A stretch of DNA of 64,000 bases. Source: a candidate division TM6 bacterium GW2011_GWF2_32_72 (GTDB taxonomy: Bacteria > Babelota > Babeliae > Babelales > GWF2-32-72). Below the pieces are notes generated by a model. It worked only from the letters and a program-made list of their open reading frames with translations. It had not been told where the DNA came from and made no database searches. Location: NCBI GenBank assembly GCA_000989525.1, contig LBON01000002.1:447-64446 (forward strand), written 5' to 3'. A program made the translations under genes and the position numbers. This document shows, piece after piece, positions 49,855-58,738 of the stretch (position 1 is the stretch's first letter; every line of letters begins with the position of its first letter).

Positions 49855-50427
49855 CTATTTAGAATATAATTCAACAATTAAGTGCTCTTCAATTGGAGCC
49901 TGAATATCAGCCCTTATAGGATTCCTTAAGATTCGTCCCTTGCGATCTTTTTTATCTAGTTCAAGCCAATCAGGAACCTTAATACCAATATTCAATCTTT
50001 TATCTATTACATTTTCTAAAAAGCCTTTTTTCTCCAAAACATTATTCACTAAAGAAATTTCGTCATTTGGTTTAACCAAATAGGATGGAGAATAAACTTT
50101 TTTACCGTTCACTAAAATGTGCCCATGTACAACAACCTGTCTAGCTTGAGGTCTTGTTGTTGTAAGCTTCAAACGGTAAACAACATTATCCAAACGTCTT
50201 TCCAGTAAGCTCAAAAGAACTTCACCTGGAGCTCCTGGTGTTCTAACGGCCTTATCAAAAAAGCGTTTGAACTGTTTTTCCAAAAGTCCGTACATTTGCT
50301 TTACTTTTTGCTTTTCAGCAAGCTGTTTGCCGTATTCGGACATTTTTGGAGCTCGTTTGGTAGGAGCCGTTGTCTTGTTTTCTTCTTTATTTGCGATTTT
50401 TCCCTTTACGGGTACTTTGCCCTTCAT
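49855..50427 (-). CDS. rpsD: 30S ribosomal protein S4, shortened N-terminus
   Basis: S4 starts assembly of the 30S body and helps decoding accuracy. The product has 190 residues against about 205 usually. From MSEYGKQLAEKQKVKQMYGL (about residue 29) onward it follows the family closely, including the S4 RNA-binding domain RRLDNVVYRL and RQVVVHGHILVNG. The first ~28 residues are replaced by a short basic stretch MKGKVPVKGKIANKEENK, with none of the N-terminal segment that in many S4 proteins carries cysteines. In some bacteria S4 also represses its operon; no leader target is seen here. Confidence 0.95.
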   Translation of the reverse strand: MKGKVPVKGKIANKEENKTTAPTKRAPKMSEYGKQLAEKQKVKQMYGLLEKQFKRFFDKAVRTPGAPGEVLLSLLERRLDNVVYRLKLTTTRPQARQVVVHGHILVNGKKVYSPSYLVKPNDEISLVNNVLEKKGFLENVIDKRLNIGIKVPDWLELDKKDRKGRILRNPIRADIQAPIEEHLIVELYSK

Positions 50428-50458
50428 AGTATCCTTACCAAATCATTCAAAATTAAAC

Positions 50459-50842
50459 TTAAACTCTACGTTTTTTAGGCGGTCTGCATCCATTGTGAGG
50501 CAGAGGAGTAACATCTCTTATAACCGAAACATTAACGCCTTGACCCATAACAGCTCTGACTACAGAGTCTCTAGCTGAACCTGGACCTTGCAAATTTACT
50601 TCTACACTTTTAACGCCCATATCAACCATTTCTTTGGCAACTTTTACGCCAATCTGGGTTGCTACGAAAGGGGTACTTTTTCTTGAACCTTTATAGCCCA
50701 AAGCCCCTGCGCTACCAGATAAAACAACATCGCCATCCATAGTACTAACTGTCACCAAAGTGTTGTTGAATGTAGATTTAACATGCACTATGGCTGAATC
50801 TAATTGTCTTTTTGTTTTCTTAGACTTCTTTTTGTAAGCCAT
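50459..50842 (-). CDS. rpsK: 30S ribosomal protein S11
   Basis: S11 lies on the platform of the 30S subunit near the mRNA exit. The 127-residue product has IVHVKSTFNNTLVTVSTMDG, SAGALGYKGSRKSTPFVA and the final RDVTPLPHNGCRPPKKRRV, all canonical. I start at the ATG at 50840-50842; the codon before is GTG. It sits 27 bases after rpsM and 31 bases before rpsD, the normal alpha-operon order. Confidence 0.97.
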   Translation of the reverse strand: MAYKKKSKKTKRQLDSAIVHVKSTFNNTLVTVSTMDGDVVLSGSAGALGYKGSRKSTPFVATQIGVKVAKEMVDMGVKSVEVNLQGPGSARDSVVRAVMGQGVNVSVIRDVTPLPHNGCRPPKKRRV

Positions 50843-50872
50843 CACGACCTTCTATACTTTAATGAAACTTAA

Positions 50873-51262
50873 CTATTTCTTGGTTACTTTTTTCTTAAGA
50901 GCAATAGCGCCACCGGCCTTCTTAGGACCTTTTCTGGTTCTAGCATTGTTCTTAGTATTTTGCCCTCTTACCGGCAAACCTTTTTTGTGTCTCAAGCCAC
51001 GGTAAGAACCGATTTCTTGTAGACGCTTTATATTCATAGTGACTTCTTTTCTAAGGTCGCCCTCAACTTTATAGCCACTAGTAATTTCCTTCTGAATAAG
51101 CGCAACTTGCTCATCAGTAAGGTCTTTAACCCTAATATCAAAATTGATATTAAGTTTGGTTAAAATATCTTGAGATGTCTTTAAACCAATGCCATAAACA
51201 TATGTAAGACCATACTCAATTCTTTTTTTGAAAGGTAATTCGACACCTTCAATTCTTGCCAT
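50873..51262 (-). CDS. rpsM: 30S ribosomal protein S13
   Basis: S13 lies in the head of the 30S subunit and contacts tRNA and the 50S. The 129-residue product begins [20 protein letters not shown], continues [14 protein letters not shown] and ends [20 protein letters not shown] with a basic tail, as in the family. It follows rpmJ by 34 bases. In E. coli it heads the alpha operon, but here it is continuous with the spc genes. Confidence 0.97.
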   Translation of the reverse strand: MARIEGVELPFKKRIEYGLTYVYGIGLKTSQDILTKLNINFDIRVKDLTDEQVALIQKEITSGYKVEGDLRKEVTMNIKRLQEIGSYRGLRHKKGLPVRGQNTKNNARTRKGPKKAGGAIALKKKVTKK

Positions 51263-51296
51263 ATACGAAGATCCTCTTCAATCTAGTTAATATAAA

Positions 51297-51413
51297 CTAA
51301 CCTTGTCTCTGCTTGTGCTTTGGATTTTTTTTACAAAGAACCCGAACAACACCCGATCTTTTTACGATCGTGCAGTAGTTACAAATTTTCTTTACAGATG
51401 TTCTAACCTTCAT
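51297..51413 (-). CDS. rpmJ: 50S ribosomal protein L36
   Basis: It is a very short gene of 38 codons. The product is [20 protein letters not shown] followed by [18 protein letters not shown]. It has the zinc-binding C-x2-C...C-x4-H pattern (Cys11, Cys14, Cys27, His32) of the zinc form of L36. It lies between infA and rpsM, its normal place, 22 bases after the infA stop. The conserved basic C-terminal KHKQRQG is complete. Confidence 0.95.
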   Translation of the reverse strand: MKVRTSVKKICNYCTIVKRSGVVRVLCKKNPKHKQRQG

Positions 51414-51435
51414 AGTTATTCCCTCGAAACGTTAA

Positions 51436-51663
51436 CTAATTCTTGTAACGCAAAACAATTCTACCTCTATTCAAATCATAAGGAGACATCTCAACTGCAA
51501 CTTTATCCCCTGGCAAAATTCTTATATAAAACATTCGCATTTTGCCTGATACATGCGCCAAGATTGTGTGTCCCCCTTCTAGCTCAACTCTAAACATGGC
51601 ATTTGGTAAAGTTTCCTTAACCACACCATCCATTTTTATTGTTTCACTTTTTTTATCATTCAT
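51436..51663 (-). CDS. infA: Translation initiation factor IF-1
   Basis: IF-1 blocks the A site during initiation. The 75-residue product is a single OB fold with the highly conserved [20 protein letters not shown] and [20 protein letters not shown], ending [16 protein letters not shown]. The N-terminus ([13 protein letters not shown]) is slightly longer than usual, and MetAP acts just upstream in the operon, eight bases away. Confidence 0.97.
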   Translation of the reverse strand: MNDKKSETIKMDGVVKETLPNAMFRVELEGGHTILAHVSGKMRMFYIRILPGDKVAVEMSPYDLNRGRIVLRYKN

Positions 51664-51671
51664 ACAACTCT

Positions 51672-52427
51672 CTAGCTTCCAAATCTTGTTAAAATCATAG
51701 GACCAGACTCCGTAATAGCAACCGTATCTTCAACATGGGCCGCTAAACTCTTATCTTTTGTCTTAACTGTCCAACCATCTTTATCCACGAACACTTCATA
51801 GCGACCTTGGGTAATCATAGGTTCGATAGCTAAAGTCATACCAACTCTTAAAATTGGTCCTTTTCCCGCCTCGCCAAAATTCACTACCTCCGGATCTTCA
51901 TGCAATTGTTTTCCAATACCGTGTCCAGCAAAATCTCTAACAACATTAAAGCCTGCTGCCTCGACTTCTTGCTGAATAGCATTCGAAATATCAGACAACC
52001 TATTTCCAGGAATAGCTTTGGCTATGCCTTTATCAAGAGCTGATTTCGCAACGGCTATTAATCTAATAGCTTCTTGCGAACCTTTGCCAATAATAAAGCT
52101 TCTTGCCATATCCGCACAATAACCTTTCAAAGAAACACATATGTCGATAGATACGATGTTTCCGTCCTGTAAAATTCGATTTACTGAAGGAATCCCATGA
52201 ACAACTTCGTCATCAATTGATATACAAGTTATATGTTTATATCCCATATATCCTTTTGATCTGGAGATCAACTCCCGCTTTTTTAATTCAACTTCAACAA
52301 GCTTTTCTATATCCAAAGTTGTCATACCAACTGCCAACTTTGTTTCAATAATCTCAAAGATCTCTGCTAGACGCATTCCAGCCTGATGCATTTTTTGTAT
52401 AGCCTGTTTATTCTTGATGACTATCAC
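51672..52427 (-). CDS. map: Methionine aminopeptidase, type I
   Basis: It removes the initiator Met from new proteins. The 251-residue product has the five metal ligands in the right order: Asp in [10 protein letters not shown] (about 96), Asp in DMARSF (about 107), His in [17 protein letters not shown] (about 170), Glu in LAIEPMI (about 203) and Glu in [10 protein letters not shown] (about 234). It has no N-terminal zinc-finger extension. It sits five bases after adk, the usual secY-adk-map order. Confidence 0.97.
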   Translation of the reverse strand: MIVIKNKQAIQKMHQAGMRLAEIFEIIETKLAVGMTTLDIEKLVEVELKKRELISRSKGYMGYKHITCISIDDEVVHGIPSVNRILQDGNIVSIDICVSLKGYCADMARSFIIGKGSQEAIRLIAVAKSALDKGIAKAIPGNRLSDISNAIQQEVEAAGFNVVRDFAGHGIGKQLHEDPEVVNFGEAGKGPILRVGMTLAIEPMITQGRYEVFVDKDGWTVKTKDKSLAAHVEDTVAITESGPMILTRFGS

Positions 52428-52432
52428 TATTC

Positions 52433-53110
52433 CTAAGCCCCTATAATTTTCTTTAAATTAGCAAAAACAACATCTACATCATTTTCTGCAGCCAGAGAAA
52501 ATGTAAACATTCCAAGCTCATTAAAACAATTTAATAAACCCGATTCATGCTTATAATAAGTTTTTATCCGGTCTTCAACGGTACTTAAAGTATCGTCTAA
52601 ACGCTTAATCAACTGACCCGAACAAATATCACATATCATTTCAATCTTAGGAGCCATCTTACCTTCAATAGAATAAACCTGTTGGCACTCACTATTTTTA
52701 CAAACTAAGCGACCACAGGCTCGTTTCATAAGACATTCTTCTGAAACCTGAAAATGTATAATTTTAACAGAATTCATTTCATCAGAACTACTTAAAAAAT
52801 CATAAAAGTCTCTTGCTTGAGGAACCGTTCTTGGATAACCATCCAAAATTACGGAAGTACAATTACTTGCATTAACTTCAAGCCACGCTTTAACCATTTC
52901 AGTAATAAGCTCATTGGAAATAAGTTTACCAGATTTCAAAGCAAAATCTATTTCTTTGCCAATATCACTACCTATTTCTATGTGATGTCTACAAAGATTT
53001 CCAGTAGAAAGCTGGGTAAAACCCAGCTTTTCTACGCATAATCTAGAAATTGTGCCCTTGCCACAGCATGGCGGACCTATAAATATTAACAATGAACCCT
53101 TTAAATTCAC
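52433..53110 (-). CDS. adk: Adenylate kinase (cytosolic copy)
   Basis: It interconverts ATP + AMP and two ADP. The 225-residue product has no signal peptide. P-loop GPPCCGKGT at about residues 13-21, STGNLCRHH, VILDGYPRT, RACGRLVC, and RLDD are all placed as in the family. The lid has four cysteines in the form C-x4-C...C-x2-C instead of the usual C-x2-C pair at the first site; that, and the CC in the P-loop, is shared with the exported paralogue at 40018, so the two copies come from one duplication in this lineage. It overlaps secY by four bases (ATGA). Confidence 0.95.
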   Translation of the reverse strand: MNLKGSLLIFIGPPCCGKGTISRLCVEKLGFTQLSTGNLCRHHIEIGSDIGKEIDFALKSGKLISNELITEMVKAWLEVNASNCTSVILDGYPRTVPQARDFYDFLSSSDEMNSVKIIHFQVSEECLMKRACGRLVCKNSECQQVYSIEGKMAPKIEMICDICSGQLIKRLDDTLSTVEDRIKTYYKHESGLLNCFNELGMFTFSLAAENDVDVVFANLKKIIGA

Positions 53111-54423
53111 CTTGTTGCCCTGCCTTTTAACCGGCCTGAAGACAAAAAGCCCTCATATCTATGTTCCAATAAATAGGATTCAACTTGAGCAGAAAAGTCC
53201 AATGCTACACCAACAACGATAAGCAACGATGTTCCTGCAAAAGGCAATGGTAATCCAAAATAAACGTTAATAATAGTTGGTACAACAGCTAAAGCACCCA
53301 AATAAATGGCCCCAACCAAACCAACTCTTGTAAGAATATAATCAAAAAAATCAGCCGTTTGCTTACCTGGTCTAACCCCAGGTATAAAACCACCACTCTT
53401 TTTCATATCTTCTGATAATTTATTTGGATCAAAAATCAATGCTGTATAAAAGAACGCAAAGAAAATAATCAATAAAAATGTTATTACCAAGTTTAAAGGT
53501 TGACCATATCCAACGGAGACAGCAAGCCATTTCAAACTAGTAAATTTAGTAGCAAAGTAACTTAAAAGCGCCAAGGGCACGTTAAGTACTGTACCCGCAA
53601 AAATCACCGGCATAACACCAGATGGATTAATTTTGAAGGGTATATAGGTACTTTGACCGCCATACACTCTATTTCCAACAACCCGTCTTGCATATTGAAC
53701 AGGAATCTTGCGTTCCCCTTTTTCCAAAAATACAATACAAGCTGTAATGGCAACAAATATCGCAGGAACCAAAATTAATATCAAAGGAGATTGTCCCAAT
53801 CCAAAAACTTGATGCCAAATAGAGAACACAGCATTAGGAAATCTCGCAACAATACCTGCAAAAATCAACATTGAACTTCCGTTACCTATACCAAATGCTG
53901 TTATTTGTTCACCAAGCCACATCACAAACATGGATCCCGCAGCCAATGACAATAAAGTCATAATGGTAAAACCGATACCCGGATTCAAAACAACGCCCAT
54001 AGCATGCAAACTACCAAGATACATAGATCCCTGAAGTATCGACAAACCTAATGTTAGATATCTTGTATATTGCTCAATTTTCCGTCTACCATAAGCACCT
54101 TCTTTTTGAAGTTGCTCCAGTTCAGGAATGGCTAATGTCAAAAACTGCATAGCTATAGAAGCTGTAATGTAAGGCCCGATGCCCAACGCAAACAATGCAC
54201 CTTTGTCCAAAGCACCTGCCGTCATTGTATTCATAAAACCTAATGCACCGCCAATCCAAGATGATTTTTGAGCTATTTGCTGTGCTAAAGCGGCAACATC
54301 TATACCTACTATAGGAATAAAATCGCCTAATCTGTACAGAATCAATACACCCAAAGTGAAAGCAAGCTTCTTGGTTAGCTCTGGGATTGCAAAGATATTT
54401 TTGAAGTTCCTTACTACCAACAT
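53107..54423 (-). CDS. secY: Protein translocase subunit SecY
   Basis: SecY forms the protein-conducting channel. The 438-residue product has ten membrane segments, RLGDFIPIVGID at about residues 31-42, the plug region, GIGPYITASIAMQFLTLAIP at about 81-100, IQYARRVVGNRVYGGQ-like VQYARRVVGNRVYGGQ near 237-252, and FIPGVRPGKQTADF near 348-361. It follows rplO by four bases and overlaps adk downstream. Together with SecD it carries the heavy load of exported proteins this genome encodes. Confidence 0.97.
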   Translation of the reverse strand: MLVVRNFKNIFAIPELTKKLAFTLGVLILYRLGDFIPIVGIDVAALAQQIAQKSSWIGGALGFMNTMTAGALDKGALFALGIGPYITASIAMQFLTLAIPELEQLQKEGAYGRRKIEQYTRYLTLGLSILQGSMYLGSLHAMGVVLNPGIGFTIMTLLSLAAGSMFVMWLGEQITAFGIGNGSSMLIFAGIVARFPNAVFSIWHQVFGLGQSPLILILVPAIFVAITACIVFLEKGERKIPVQYARRVVGNRVYGGQSTYIPFKINPSGVMPVIFAGTVLNVPLALLSYFATKFTSLKWLAVSVGYGQPLNLVITFLLIIFFAFFYTALIFDPNKLSEDMKKSGGFIPGVRPGKQTADFFDYILTRVGLVGAIYLGALAVVPTIINVYFGLPLPFAGTSLLIVVGVALDFSAQVESYLLEHRYEGFLSSGRLKGRATR

Positions 54424-54427
54424 GGGA

Positions 54428-54874
54428 TTATTTCTCCTTGGTTAATATTACCTCACCACCGGACTTCTGAATCGCATCAATAGCAGATTTACTAAAAGCA
54501 TCCGCTTCAATGCTCAATTTCTTTGTTAGTTCTCCCCCTCCAAGAACTTTCAACAAAATATCTCGATTTCCTTTGAGGTATCCCTTTTCCCTCAAAATCT
54601 CTTTATTAACTTGTTCGCCATTCTCAAAAGAATCACTCAAAAGTTGTAAGTTAACAATGGCAATTTCTTTTTGGAATCTTGTATTGTTAAAACCTACTTT
54701 TGGAAGTCTTCTATGTAAAGGCATTTGTCCGCCTTCAAAATAAGAAGCAATTGGCGCACCTGAACGAGCCTTTTGGCCTTTATTACCTTTTCCAGAAGTA
54801 CCGCCTCGGCTTCCGCCACGACCAACTCTTTTTCTATTTTTTCCTGAAGGAGTTAGATTATTAAGTGTCAACAT
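54428..54874 (-). CDS. rplO: 50S ribosomal protein L15
   Basis: L15 binds 23S rRNA in the central core of the 50S. The 148-residue product begins MLTLNNLTPSGKNRKRVGRG and continues GSRGGTSGKGNKGQKARSG, the Gly/Lys-rich family signature, then FEGGQMPLHRRLPKVGF. It starts one base after the rpsE stop; the rpmD (L30) gene that stands between them in many bacteria is missing. Confidence 0.96.
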   Translation of the reverse strand: MLTLNNLTPSGKNRKRVGRGGSRGGTSGKGNKGQKARSGAPIASYFEGGQMPLHRRLPKVGFNNTRFQKEIAIVNLQLLSDSFENGEQVNKEILREKGYLKGNRDILLKVLGGGELTKKLSIEADAFSKSAIDAIQKSGGEVILTKEK

Positions 54875-54875
54875 A

Positions 54876-55379
54876 TTATTTACCCTTGATAACTTCTTCT
54901 ATAGTTTTATCTCTTAACTTTGCTATATGACTTGCAGAACGAAGTTTTGCAAGAGCATTCAAGGTCGCTTTAACAACGTTAATTCTATTACTAGAACCCA
55001 AAGATTTTGCAAGAACATCTTTAATTCCTACAACATCCATAATTGCACGCATAGCTCCGCCGGCAATAACACCTGTACCTTTAGAGGCAGATCTCATTAT
55101 AACTTTGCTTGCACCATGAGAACCTTCTACAGGATAAGGAATTGTTTCACCTCTTAATGAGACTGTAATCATGTTTTTGCGAGCTTTATTGGTAGCCTTA
55201 GTAATAGCAGCAGAAACTTCTTTTCCCTTGCCTAAAGCAACGCCTATTTTGCCTTCACCGTCACCAGTAACAACTAACGCAGAAAAAGAAAACCTTTTTC
55301 CACCTTTCGTAACTTTTGTGACTCTAGCAACGTTAACTACGTTGTCTATGAAAGCATCTTTTTTTACTTCTTTTGTCAT
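54876..55379 (-). CDS. rpsE: 30S ribosomal protein S5
   Basis: S5 shapes the decoding region and mRNA entry. The 167-residue product has FIDNVVNVARVTKVTKGGKR then FSFSALVVTGDGEGKIGVAL with GKGKEVSAAI, and ends in IAKLRDKTIEEVIKGK. The double-stranded-RNA-binding fold at the N-terminus and the conserved Gly-rich loop are complete. It follows rplR by 22 bases. Confidence 0.97.
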   Translation of the reverse strand: MTKEVKKDAFIDNVVNVARVTKVTKGGKRFSFSALVVTGDGEGKIGVALGKGKEVSAAITKATNKARKNMITVSLRGETIPYPVEGSHGASKVIMRSASKGTGVIAGGAMRAIMDVVGIKDVLAKSLGSSNRINVVKATLNALAKLRSASHIAKLRDKTIEEVIKGK

Positions 55380-55401
55380 TATTTTAATACCTTAAAAAGT
55401 C

Positions 55402-55755
55402 TTAAATTTTTAATCCGCCAGCTCTCAAACCTTCAGCTAAAGCCTTAACTCTGCCGCCATAAAGAAAGGCGCCTCTGTCAAAGCATGCTGCGTTAATATT
55501 TTTTTCTGCTGCGCGTTTTGCAAGTTCCAAACCAACAGCATGAGCTTTCGCTTTTTTATCACCAGTCAAGTTTTTCAATTCCAATGTTGAACAACTAACC
55601 AATGTAGCTTGCGCTTTGTCATCAATAATTTGAGCATAAATATTACTCAAACTTCTGAAGACAGAGACTCTAGGTAGGCCTGTACCCTTAACCTTAGAAC
55701 GCACTCTGTTAACTCTTCTTGCAACTCTTTTTTTAATTTTACTTATAATAGACAT
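55402..55755 (-). CDS. rplR: 50S ribosomal protein L18
   Basis: L18 binds 5S rRNA and joins it to the 50S. The 117-residue product has the basic N-terminus RVARRVNRVRSKVKGTGLPR and then VSVFRSLSNIYAQIIDD and the C-terminal CFDRGAFLYGGRVKALAEGL, all typical of the family. It follows rplF by 14 bases in the normal spc order. Confidence 0.97.
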   Translation of the reverse strand: MSIISKIKKRVARRVNRVRSKVKGTGLPRVSVFRSLSNIYAQIIDDKAQATLVSCSTLELKNLTGDKKAKAHAVGLELAKRAAEKNINAACFDRGAFLYGGRVKALAEGLRAGGLKI

Positions 55756-55769
55756 CTTAAACCCCTTTA

Positions 55770-56312
55770 TTAAGCAGACTTGGCTTTACCAGATTTGCGG
55801 ATTATTGTTTCTGCATCTAACTTAACACCTGTACCCTTATAAGGTTCTGGTGGTCTTAGAGCTCGAACTGAACTGCAAACCAAACCTAGTTGAGCTTTAT
55901 CAGATGACTTAAATGTCAACATCTGACCACTTTTATCAACATCTAATGTAACACCTTTAGGTAAATCCATATCAATTTTATGGCTAAAACCTAATGTGAA
56001 CACAACTTTGCTTCCTGTAACCTGAGCCTTAAAACCCAAACCATTAATTTTGACTTTTTTTTCAAAACCAGCGTCAACACCTTTAATAGCATTTGAAAGA
56101 AGAGCTCTATGCATTCCCCAAATTCTATTGGTATCGTTAGTTACATTAACTGGTGAAATCAATAATTTTGTTGCACCATCAAGCTTAACGCTTAAATTTT
56201 CTGGCAAAGTATACACACCAGAGCCAAGCTTACCTTTATAGTGGATTTCTTGACCCTTAATTTCTACTTTTGTACCGCCTAAAGATATAGGTCTTCTTCC
56301 TATTTTTGACAT
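55770..56312 (-). CDS. rplF: 50S ribosomal protein L6
   Basis: L6 lies near the factor-binding site of the 50S. The 180-residue product has two similar domains and the C-terminal signature PEPYKGTGVKLDAETIIRKS, with a Gly-to-Ala-free GKAKSA tail. It begins MSKIGRRPISLGGTKVEIKG, close to the family start. It follows rpsH by ten bases. Confidence 0.97.
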   Translation of the reverse strand: MSKIGRRPISLGGTKVEIKGQEIHYKGKLGSGVYTLPENLSVKLDGATKLLISPVNVTNDTNRIWGMHRALLSNAIKGVDAGFEKKVKINGLGFKAQVTGSKVVFTLGFSHKIDMDLPKGVTLDVDKSGQMLTFKSSDKAQLGLVCSSVRALRPPEPYKGTGVKLDAETIIRKSGKAKSA

Positions 56313-56322
56313 AACAACCTCC

Positions 56323-56718
56323 TTACCAAACCGTACAGACGACTTCGCCGCCTATAGAAAGTTTCTTAGCAGTCTTGTCTGTCATAATACCTTTATTTGT
56401 TGATACTATAGAAATACCCAAGCCACCAATAACAGGTTTAAGACTTGTTGAATTTCTGTAACAACGACAACCAGGCGTACTTACTCTTGTAATTTCATGA
56501 ACCACGGATTCACCATCAACATACTTCAAGAATACTTTTATTTTTTTTATAGCAGGCTTATCTCCAGACAAAGAAAAGTCTCTAATAAAACCTTCTTCCT
56601 TTAAAAGCTTGCAAAGTTCTTCTTTAAATTTAGAATACGGCGCTTCAACTGTTAATTTTGAAGCCATAATTCCGTTTCTAATGATGGTCAAAAAATTTCC
56701 GATTGTATCTATTGACAT
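56323..56718 (-). CDS. rpsH: 30S ribosomal protein S8
   Basis: S8 binds the central domain of 16S rRNA and in E. coli also represses spc translation. The 131-residue product begins MSIDTIGNFLTIIRNGIMAS; the C-terminal signature GLGISIVSTNKGIMTDKTAK, ending GGEVVCTVW, is complete. The canonical RVSKPGRRVY region reads RVSTPGCRCYRN. It is 25 bases after rpsN. Confidence 0.97.
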   Translation of the reverse strand: MSIDTIGNFLTIIRNGIMASKLTVEAPYSKFKEELCKLLKEEGFIRDFSLSGDKPAIKKIKVFLKYVDGESVVHEITRVSTPGCRCYRNSTSLKPVIGGLGISIVSTNKGIMTDKTAKKLSIGGEVVCTVW

Positions 56719-56743
56719 AGCTCTTTTCCTCTTAGAAATTTAA

Positions 56744-56929
56744 TTACCAACTGGTCTTCTTAACACCAGGAAGTAATCCAACCAAGGCATTTTTTCTGAA
56801 ACACATACGACACATCTTAAACATCGACATGTAACCACGAGGTCTACCGCACAATTGGCAGCGATTTCTAACCCTGGTAGAAAACTTTGGTTCTCTTTTT
56901 GATTTTTCTATTAATGCTTTCCTTGCCAT
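56744..56929 (-). CDS. rpsN: 30S ribosomal protein S14, zinc-type
   Basis: S14 sits in the head of the 30S. The 61-residue product is the short zinc-binding form: [20 protein letters not shown], then [20 protein letters not shown] with the C-x2-C-x12-C-x2-C site, and [18 protein letters not shown]. It lies between rplE and rpsH as usual. Confidence 0.97.
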   Translation of the reverse strand: MARKALIEKSKREPKFSTRVRNRCQLCGRPRGYMSMFKMCRMCFRKNALVGLLPGVKKTSW

Positions 56930-56945
56930 CTATTCCCCAATGACC

Positions 56946-57500
56946 TTATGCAGTTTTATTTTCTTTACGAAATGGCATTCCAAAACCTTTCAACAATTCA
57001 TATGCAGCTTCATCAGTTTTAGCTGTTGTATTTATTGTTATATTAAGGCCAAATACCTTCTCACCTACACCGAAATCAACTTCAGGGAAAATAATCCATT
57101 CCCTTATGCCAAGATTCAAGTTTCCTGCGCGATCAAAACTTCTTTTAACACCTTGAAAATCTCGTTCTGCTGGCAAAGCCAAATTAATTAAACGATCTAA
57201 GAATTCATACATCTTAGACTTTCTCAAAGTAACCATCGCGCCTATGGACATACCTTCTCTCAATTTAAAACCTGCAATAGATTTCTTTGCTATTGTTTTA
57301 ACTGGAGCTTGACCGGCAATTTTACCCAAAACATCAACTATATCATTAAGAACTTTGGAGTCACTAATTGCACTTTTGCAACCAACGTTCAATACTATTT
57401 TGGATATTTTAGGAACTTCCATGAAGTTCAAACCTAATTCTTTTTTCAAGTTAGGTCGGATTTGGGAGTTGTATAATTCTTCTAATCTTGTTTTTTTCAT
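56946..57500 (-). CDS. rplE: 50S ribosomal protein L5
   Basis: L5 binds 5S rRNA and contacts the P-site tRNA. The 184-residue product begins MKKTRLEELYNSQIRPNLKK and has the family segments NVGCKSAISDSKVLND, KSIAGFKLREGMSIGAMVTL and VDFGVGEKVFGLNITINTTA, ending GFGMPFRKENKTA. Spacing and order (rplX-rplE-rpsN) are standard. Confidence 0.97.
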   Translation of the reverse strand: MKKTRLEELYNSQIRPNLKKELGLNFMEVPKISKIVLNVGCKSAISDSKVLNDIVDVLGKIAGQAPVKTIAKKSIAGFKLREGMSIGAMVTLRKSKMYEFLDRLINLALPAERDFQGVKRSFDRAGNLNLGIREWIIFPEVDFGVGEKVFGLNITINTTAKTDEAAYELLKGFGMPFRKENKTA

Positions 57501-57516
57501 CGAATATCCTCAACCA

Positions 57517-57828
57517 TCAAATCACTTTTTTACAACGATTGCAGACTCTTGCTCTTTTTCCATTATCAAGAGTTTGAGAGTTTACTCTGCAACCTTTTTT
57601 GCAGAAAGGACATACAGGAAGAACCTTAGACATTTCAATAAGAGTTTCAACTTCTTTAATACCTGAAACTTCACCTTGTCGTTTGGCTTTTACATGTTTT
57701 GTAACGATTCCCAAACCTTTTACAAGAACTTTATCCTTGATGTCAGAAACGTTCAAAACGCTGCCTTCTTTTCCTTTATCCTTACCCGCAATGATAACAA
57801 CTGTATCGTTTTTTTTAATACGCATCAT
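57517..57828 (-). CDS. rplX: 50S ribosomal protein L24
   Basis: L24 starts 50S assembly and lies at the tunnel exit. The 103-residue product has the KOW motif (IKKNDTVVIIAGKDKGKEGS near the N-terminus) and a C-terminal zinc-like pair CPFCKKG...CNRCKK that many bacterial L24 proteins keep only in part. Two ATG codons stand in tandem at the start; either may serve. It is followed by rplE after 16 bases. Confidence 0.95.
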   Translation of the reverse strand: MMRIKKNDTVVIIAGKDKGKEGSVLNVSDIKDKVLVKGLGIVTKHVKAKRQGEVSGIKEVETLIEMSKVLPVCPFCKKGCRVNSQTLDNGKRARVCNRCKKVI

Positions 57829-57843
57829 ATTTCACAGCCCTTG

Positions 57844-58212
57844 TTACAAAACTTCTGGGGCAAGAGAGATAATCTTAGAGAAACCCTTTGCTCTAAGCTC
57901 TCTCGCTATAGGTCCAAACATACGTGAACCAATAGGAGACTTATCTTCCTTGACAATAACAGCCGCATTATCGCCAAATCTAATGTATCCACCATCATCT
58001 CTTCTAGATTCTTTTCTGGTTCTAACAATCACTGCTGTTACAACCTGACCTTTTTTAACAGCTCCGCCTGGTATGGCAGATTTTACGGCGCACTTAATTA
58101 AATCACCTAAAAAGGCATATCGTTTTCTTGTACTGCCTATAACATGAATACACTGCAACGCCTTGGCGCCAGAGTTATCAGCTACAACTAAATAAGTCTG
58201 TTTTTGTATCAT
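57844..58212 (-). CDS. rplN: 50S ribosomal protein L14
   Basis: L14 forms an intersubunit bridge with 16S rRNA. The 122-residue product begins [20 protein letters not shown], continues [17 protein letters not shown] and includes [20 protein letters not shown] and the final [20 protein letters not shown]. All are canonical. It lies between rpsQ and rplX. Confidence 0.97.
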   Translation of the reverse strand: MIQKQTYLVVADNSGAKALQCIHVIGSTRKRYAFLGDLIKCAVKSAIPGGAVKKGQVVTAVIVRTRKESRRDDGGYIRFGDNAAVIVKEDKSPIGSRMFGPIARELRAKGFSKIISLAPEVL

Positions 58213-58235
58213 CTTAAACCTTCACTTCAACCTGA

Positions 58236-58496
58236 TTAAGCTTGAGACTTAATAACTTTTTCTAAATACATAAATTTAGATTTAGAAACTGGTCGACCTT
58301 CATATATATCAACAATATTACCTACTTCGGCCACATTGTTCTCGTCATGAACTTTGTAGTTCTTTGCAACCCTCACAATTTTTTCTAGGCGAGGATGTTT
58401 AAAAGATCTTTCCACTTCGACAACAGCGGTTTTATCCATTTTATTGGAAATAACCTTGCCTCGCAAAAGCTTTTTTTTATTTTTTTCTATAACCAT
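58236..58496 (-). CDS. rpsQ: 30S ribosomal protein S17
   Basis: S17 binds 16S rRNA in the 30S body. The 86-residue OB-fold product has [20 protein letters not shown], then [20 protein letters not shown], then a site [17 protein letters not shown] that matches the family's GD-V-I-E-RP-S. It lies 38 bases after rpmC. Confidence 0.96.
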   Translation of the reverse strand: MVIEKNKKKLLRGKVISNKMDKTAVVEVERSFKHPRLEKIVRVAKNYKVHDENNVAEVGNIVDIYEGRPVSKSKFMYLEKVIKSQA

Positions 58497-58534
58497 AAGC
58501 TACCTTCTGTAAGAAATCACAATTTAACCTAATG

Positions 58535-58738
58535 TTATTTAGCAGCTTTTTGCTGCAAAAAGGTTAATACTCTGGCCAAATTCTTTTTATTTTTTTTAAA
58601 TAAAGAAGTATCTTTTACCTGACCAGTTGTAATACCCAGCGTTAAACTGAATATTTCTCGCCTTAACTCAGATGCTTTTTTTACAAGCTCTTCAGTATTC
58701 AGCTTTTTAAATTCTTCTTTTTGTTTTTGTACTATCAT
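58535..58738 (-). CDS. rpmC: 50S ribosomal protein L29
   Basis: L29 is a small helical hairpin at the tunnel exit that helps bind nascent-chain factors. The 67-residue product has [20 protein letters not shown] and ends with [20 protein letters not shown], which is the family's K-x2-IARVLT helix. It overlaps the rplP stop by four bases. Confidence 0.95.
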   Translation of the reverse strand: MIVQKQKEEFKKLNTEELVKKASELRREIFSLTLGITTGQVKDTSLFKKNKKNLARVLTFLQQKAAK

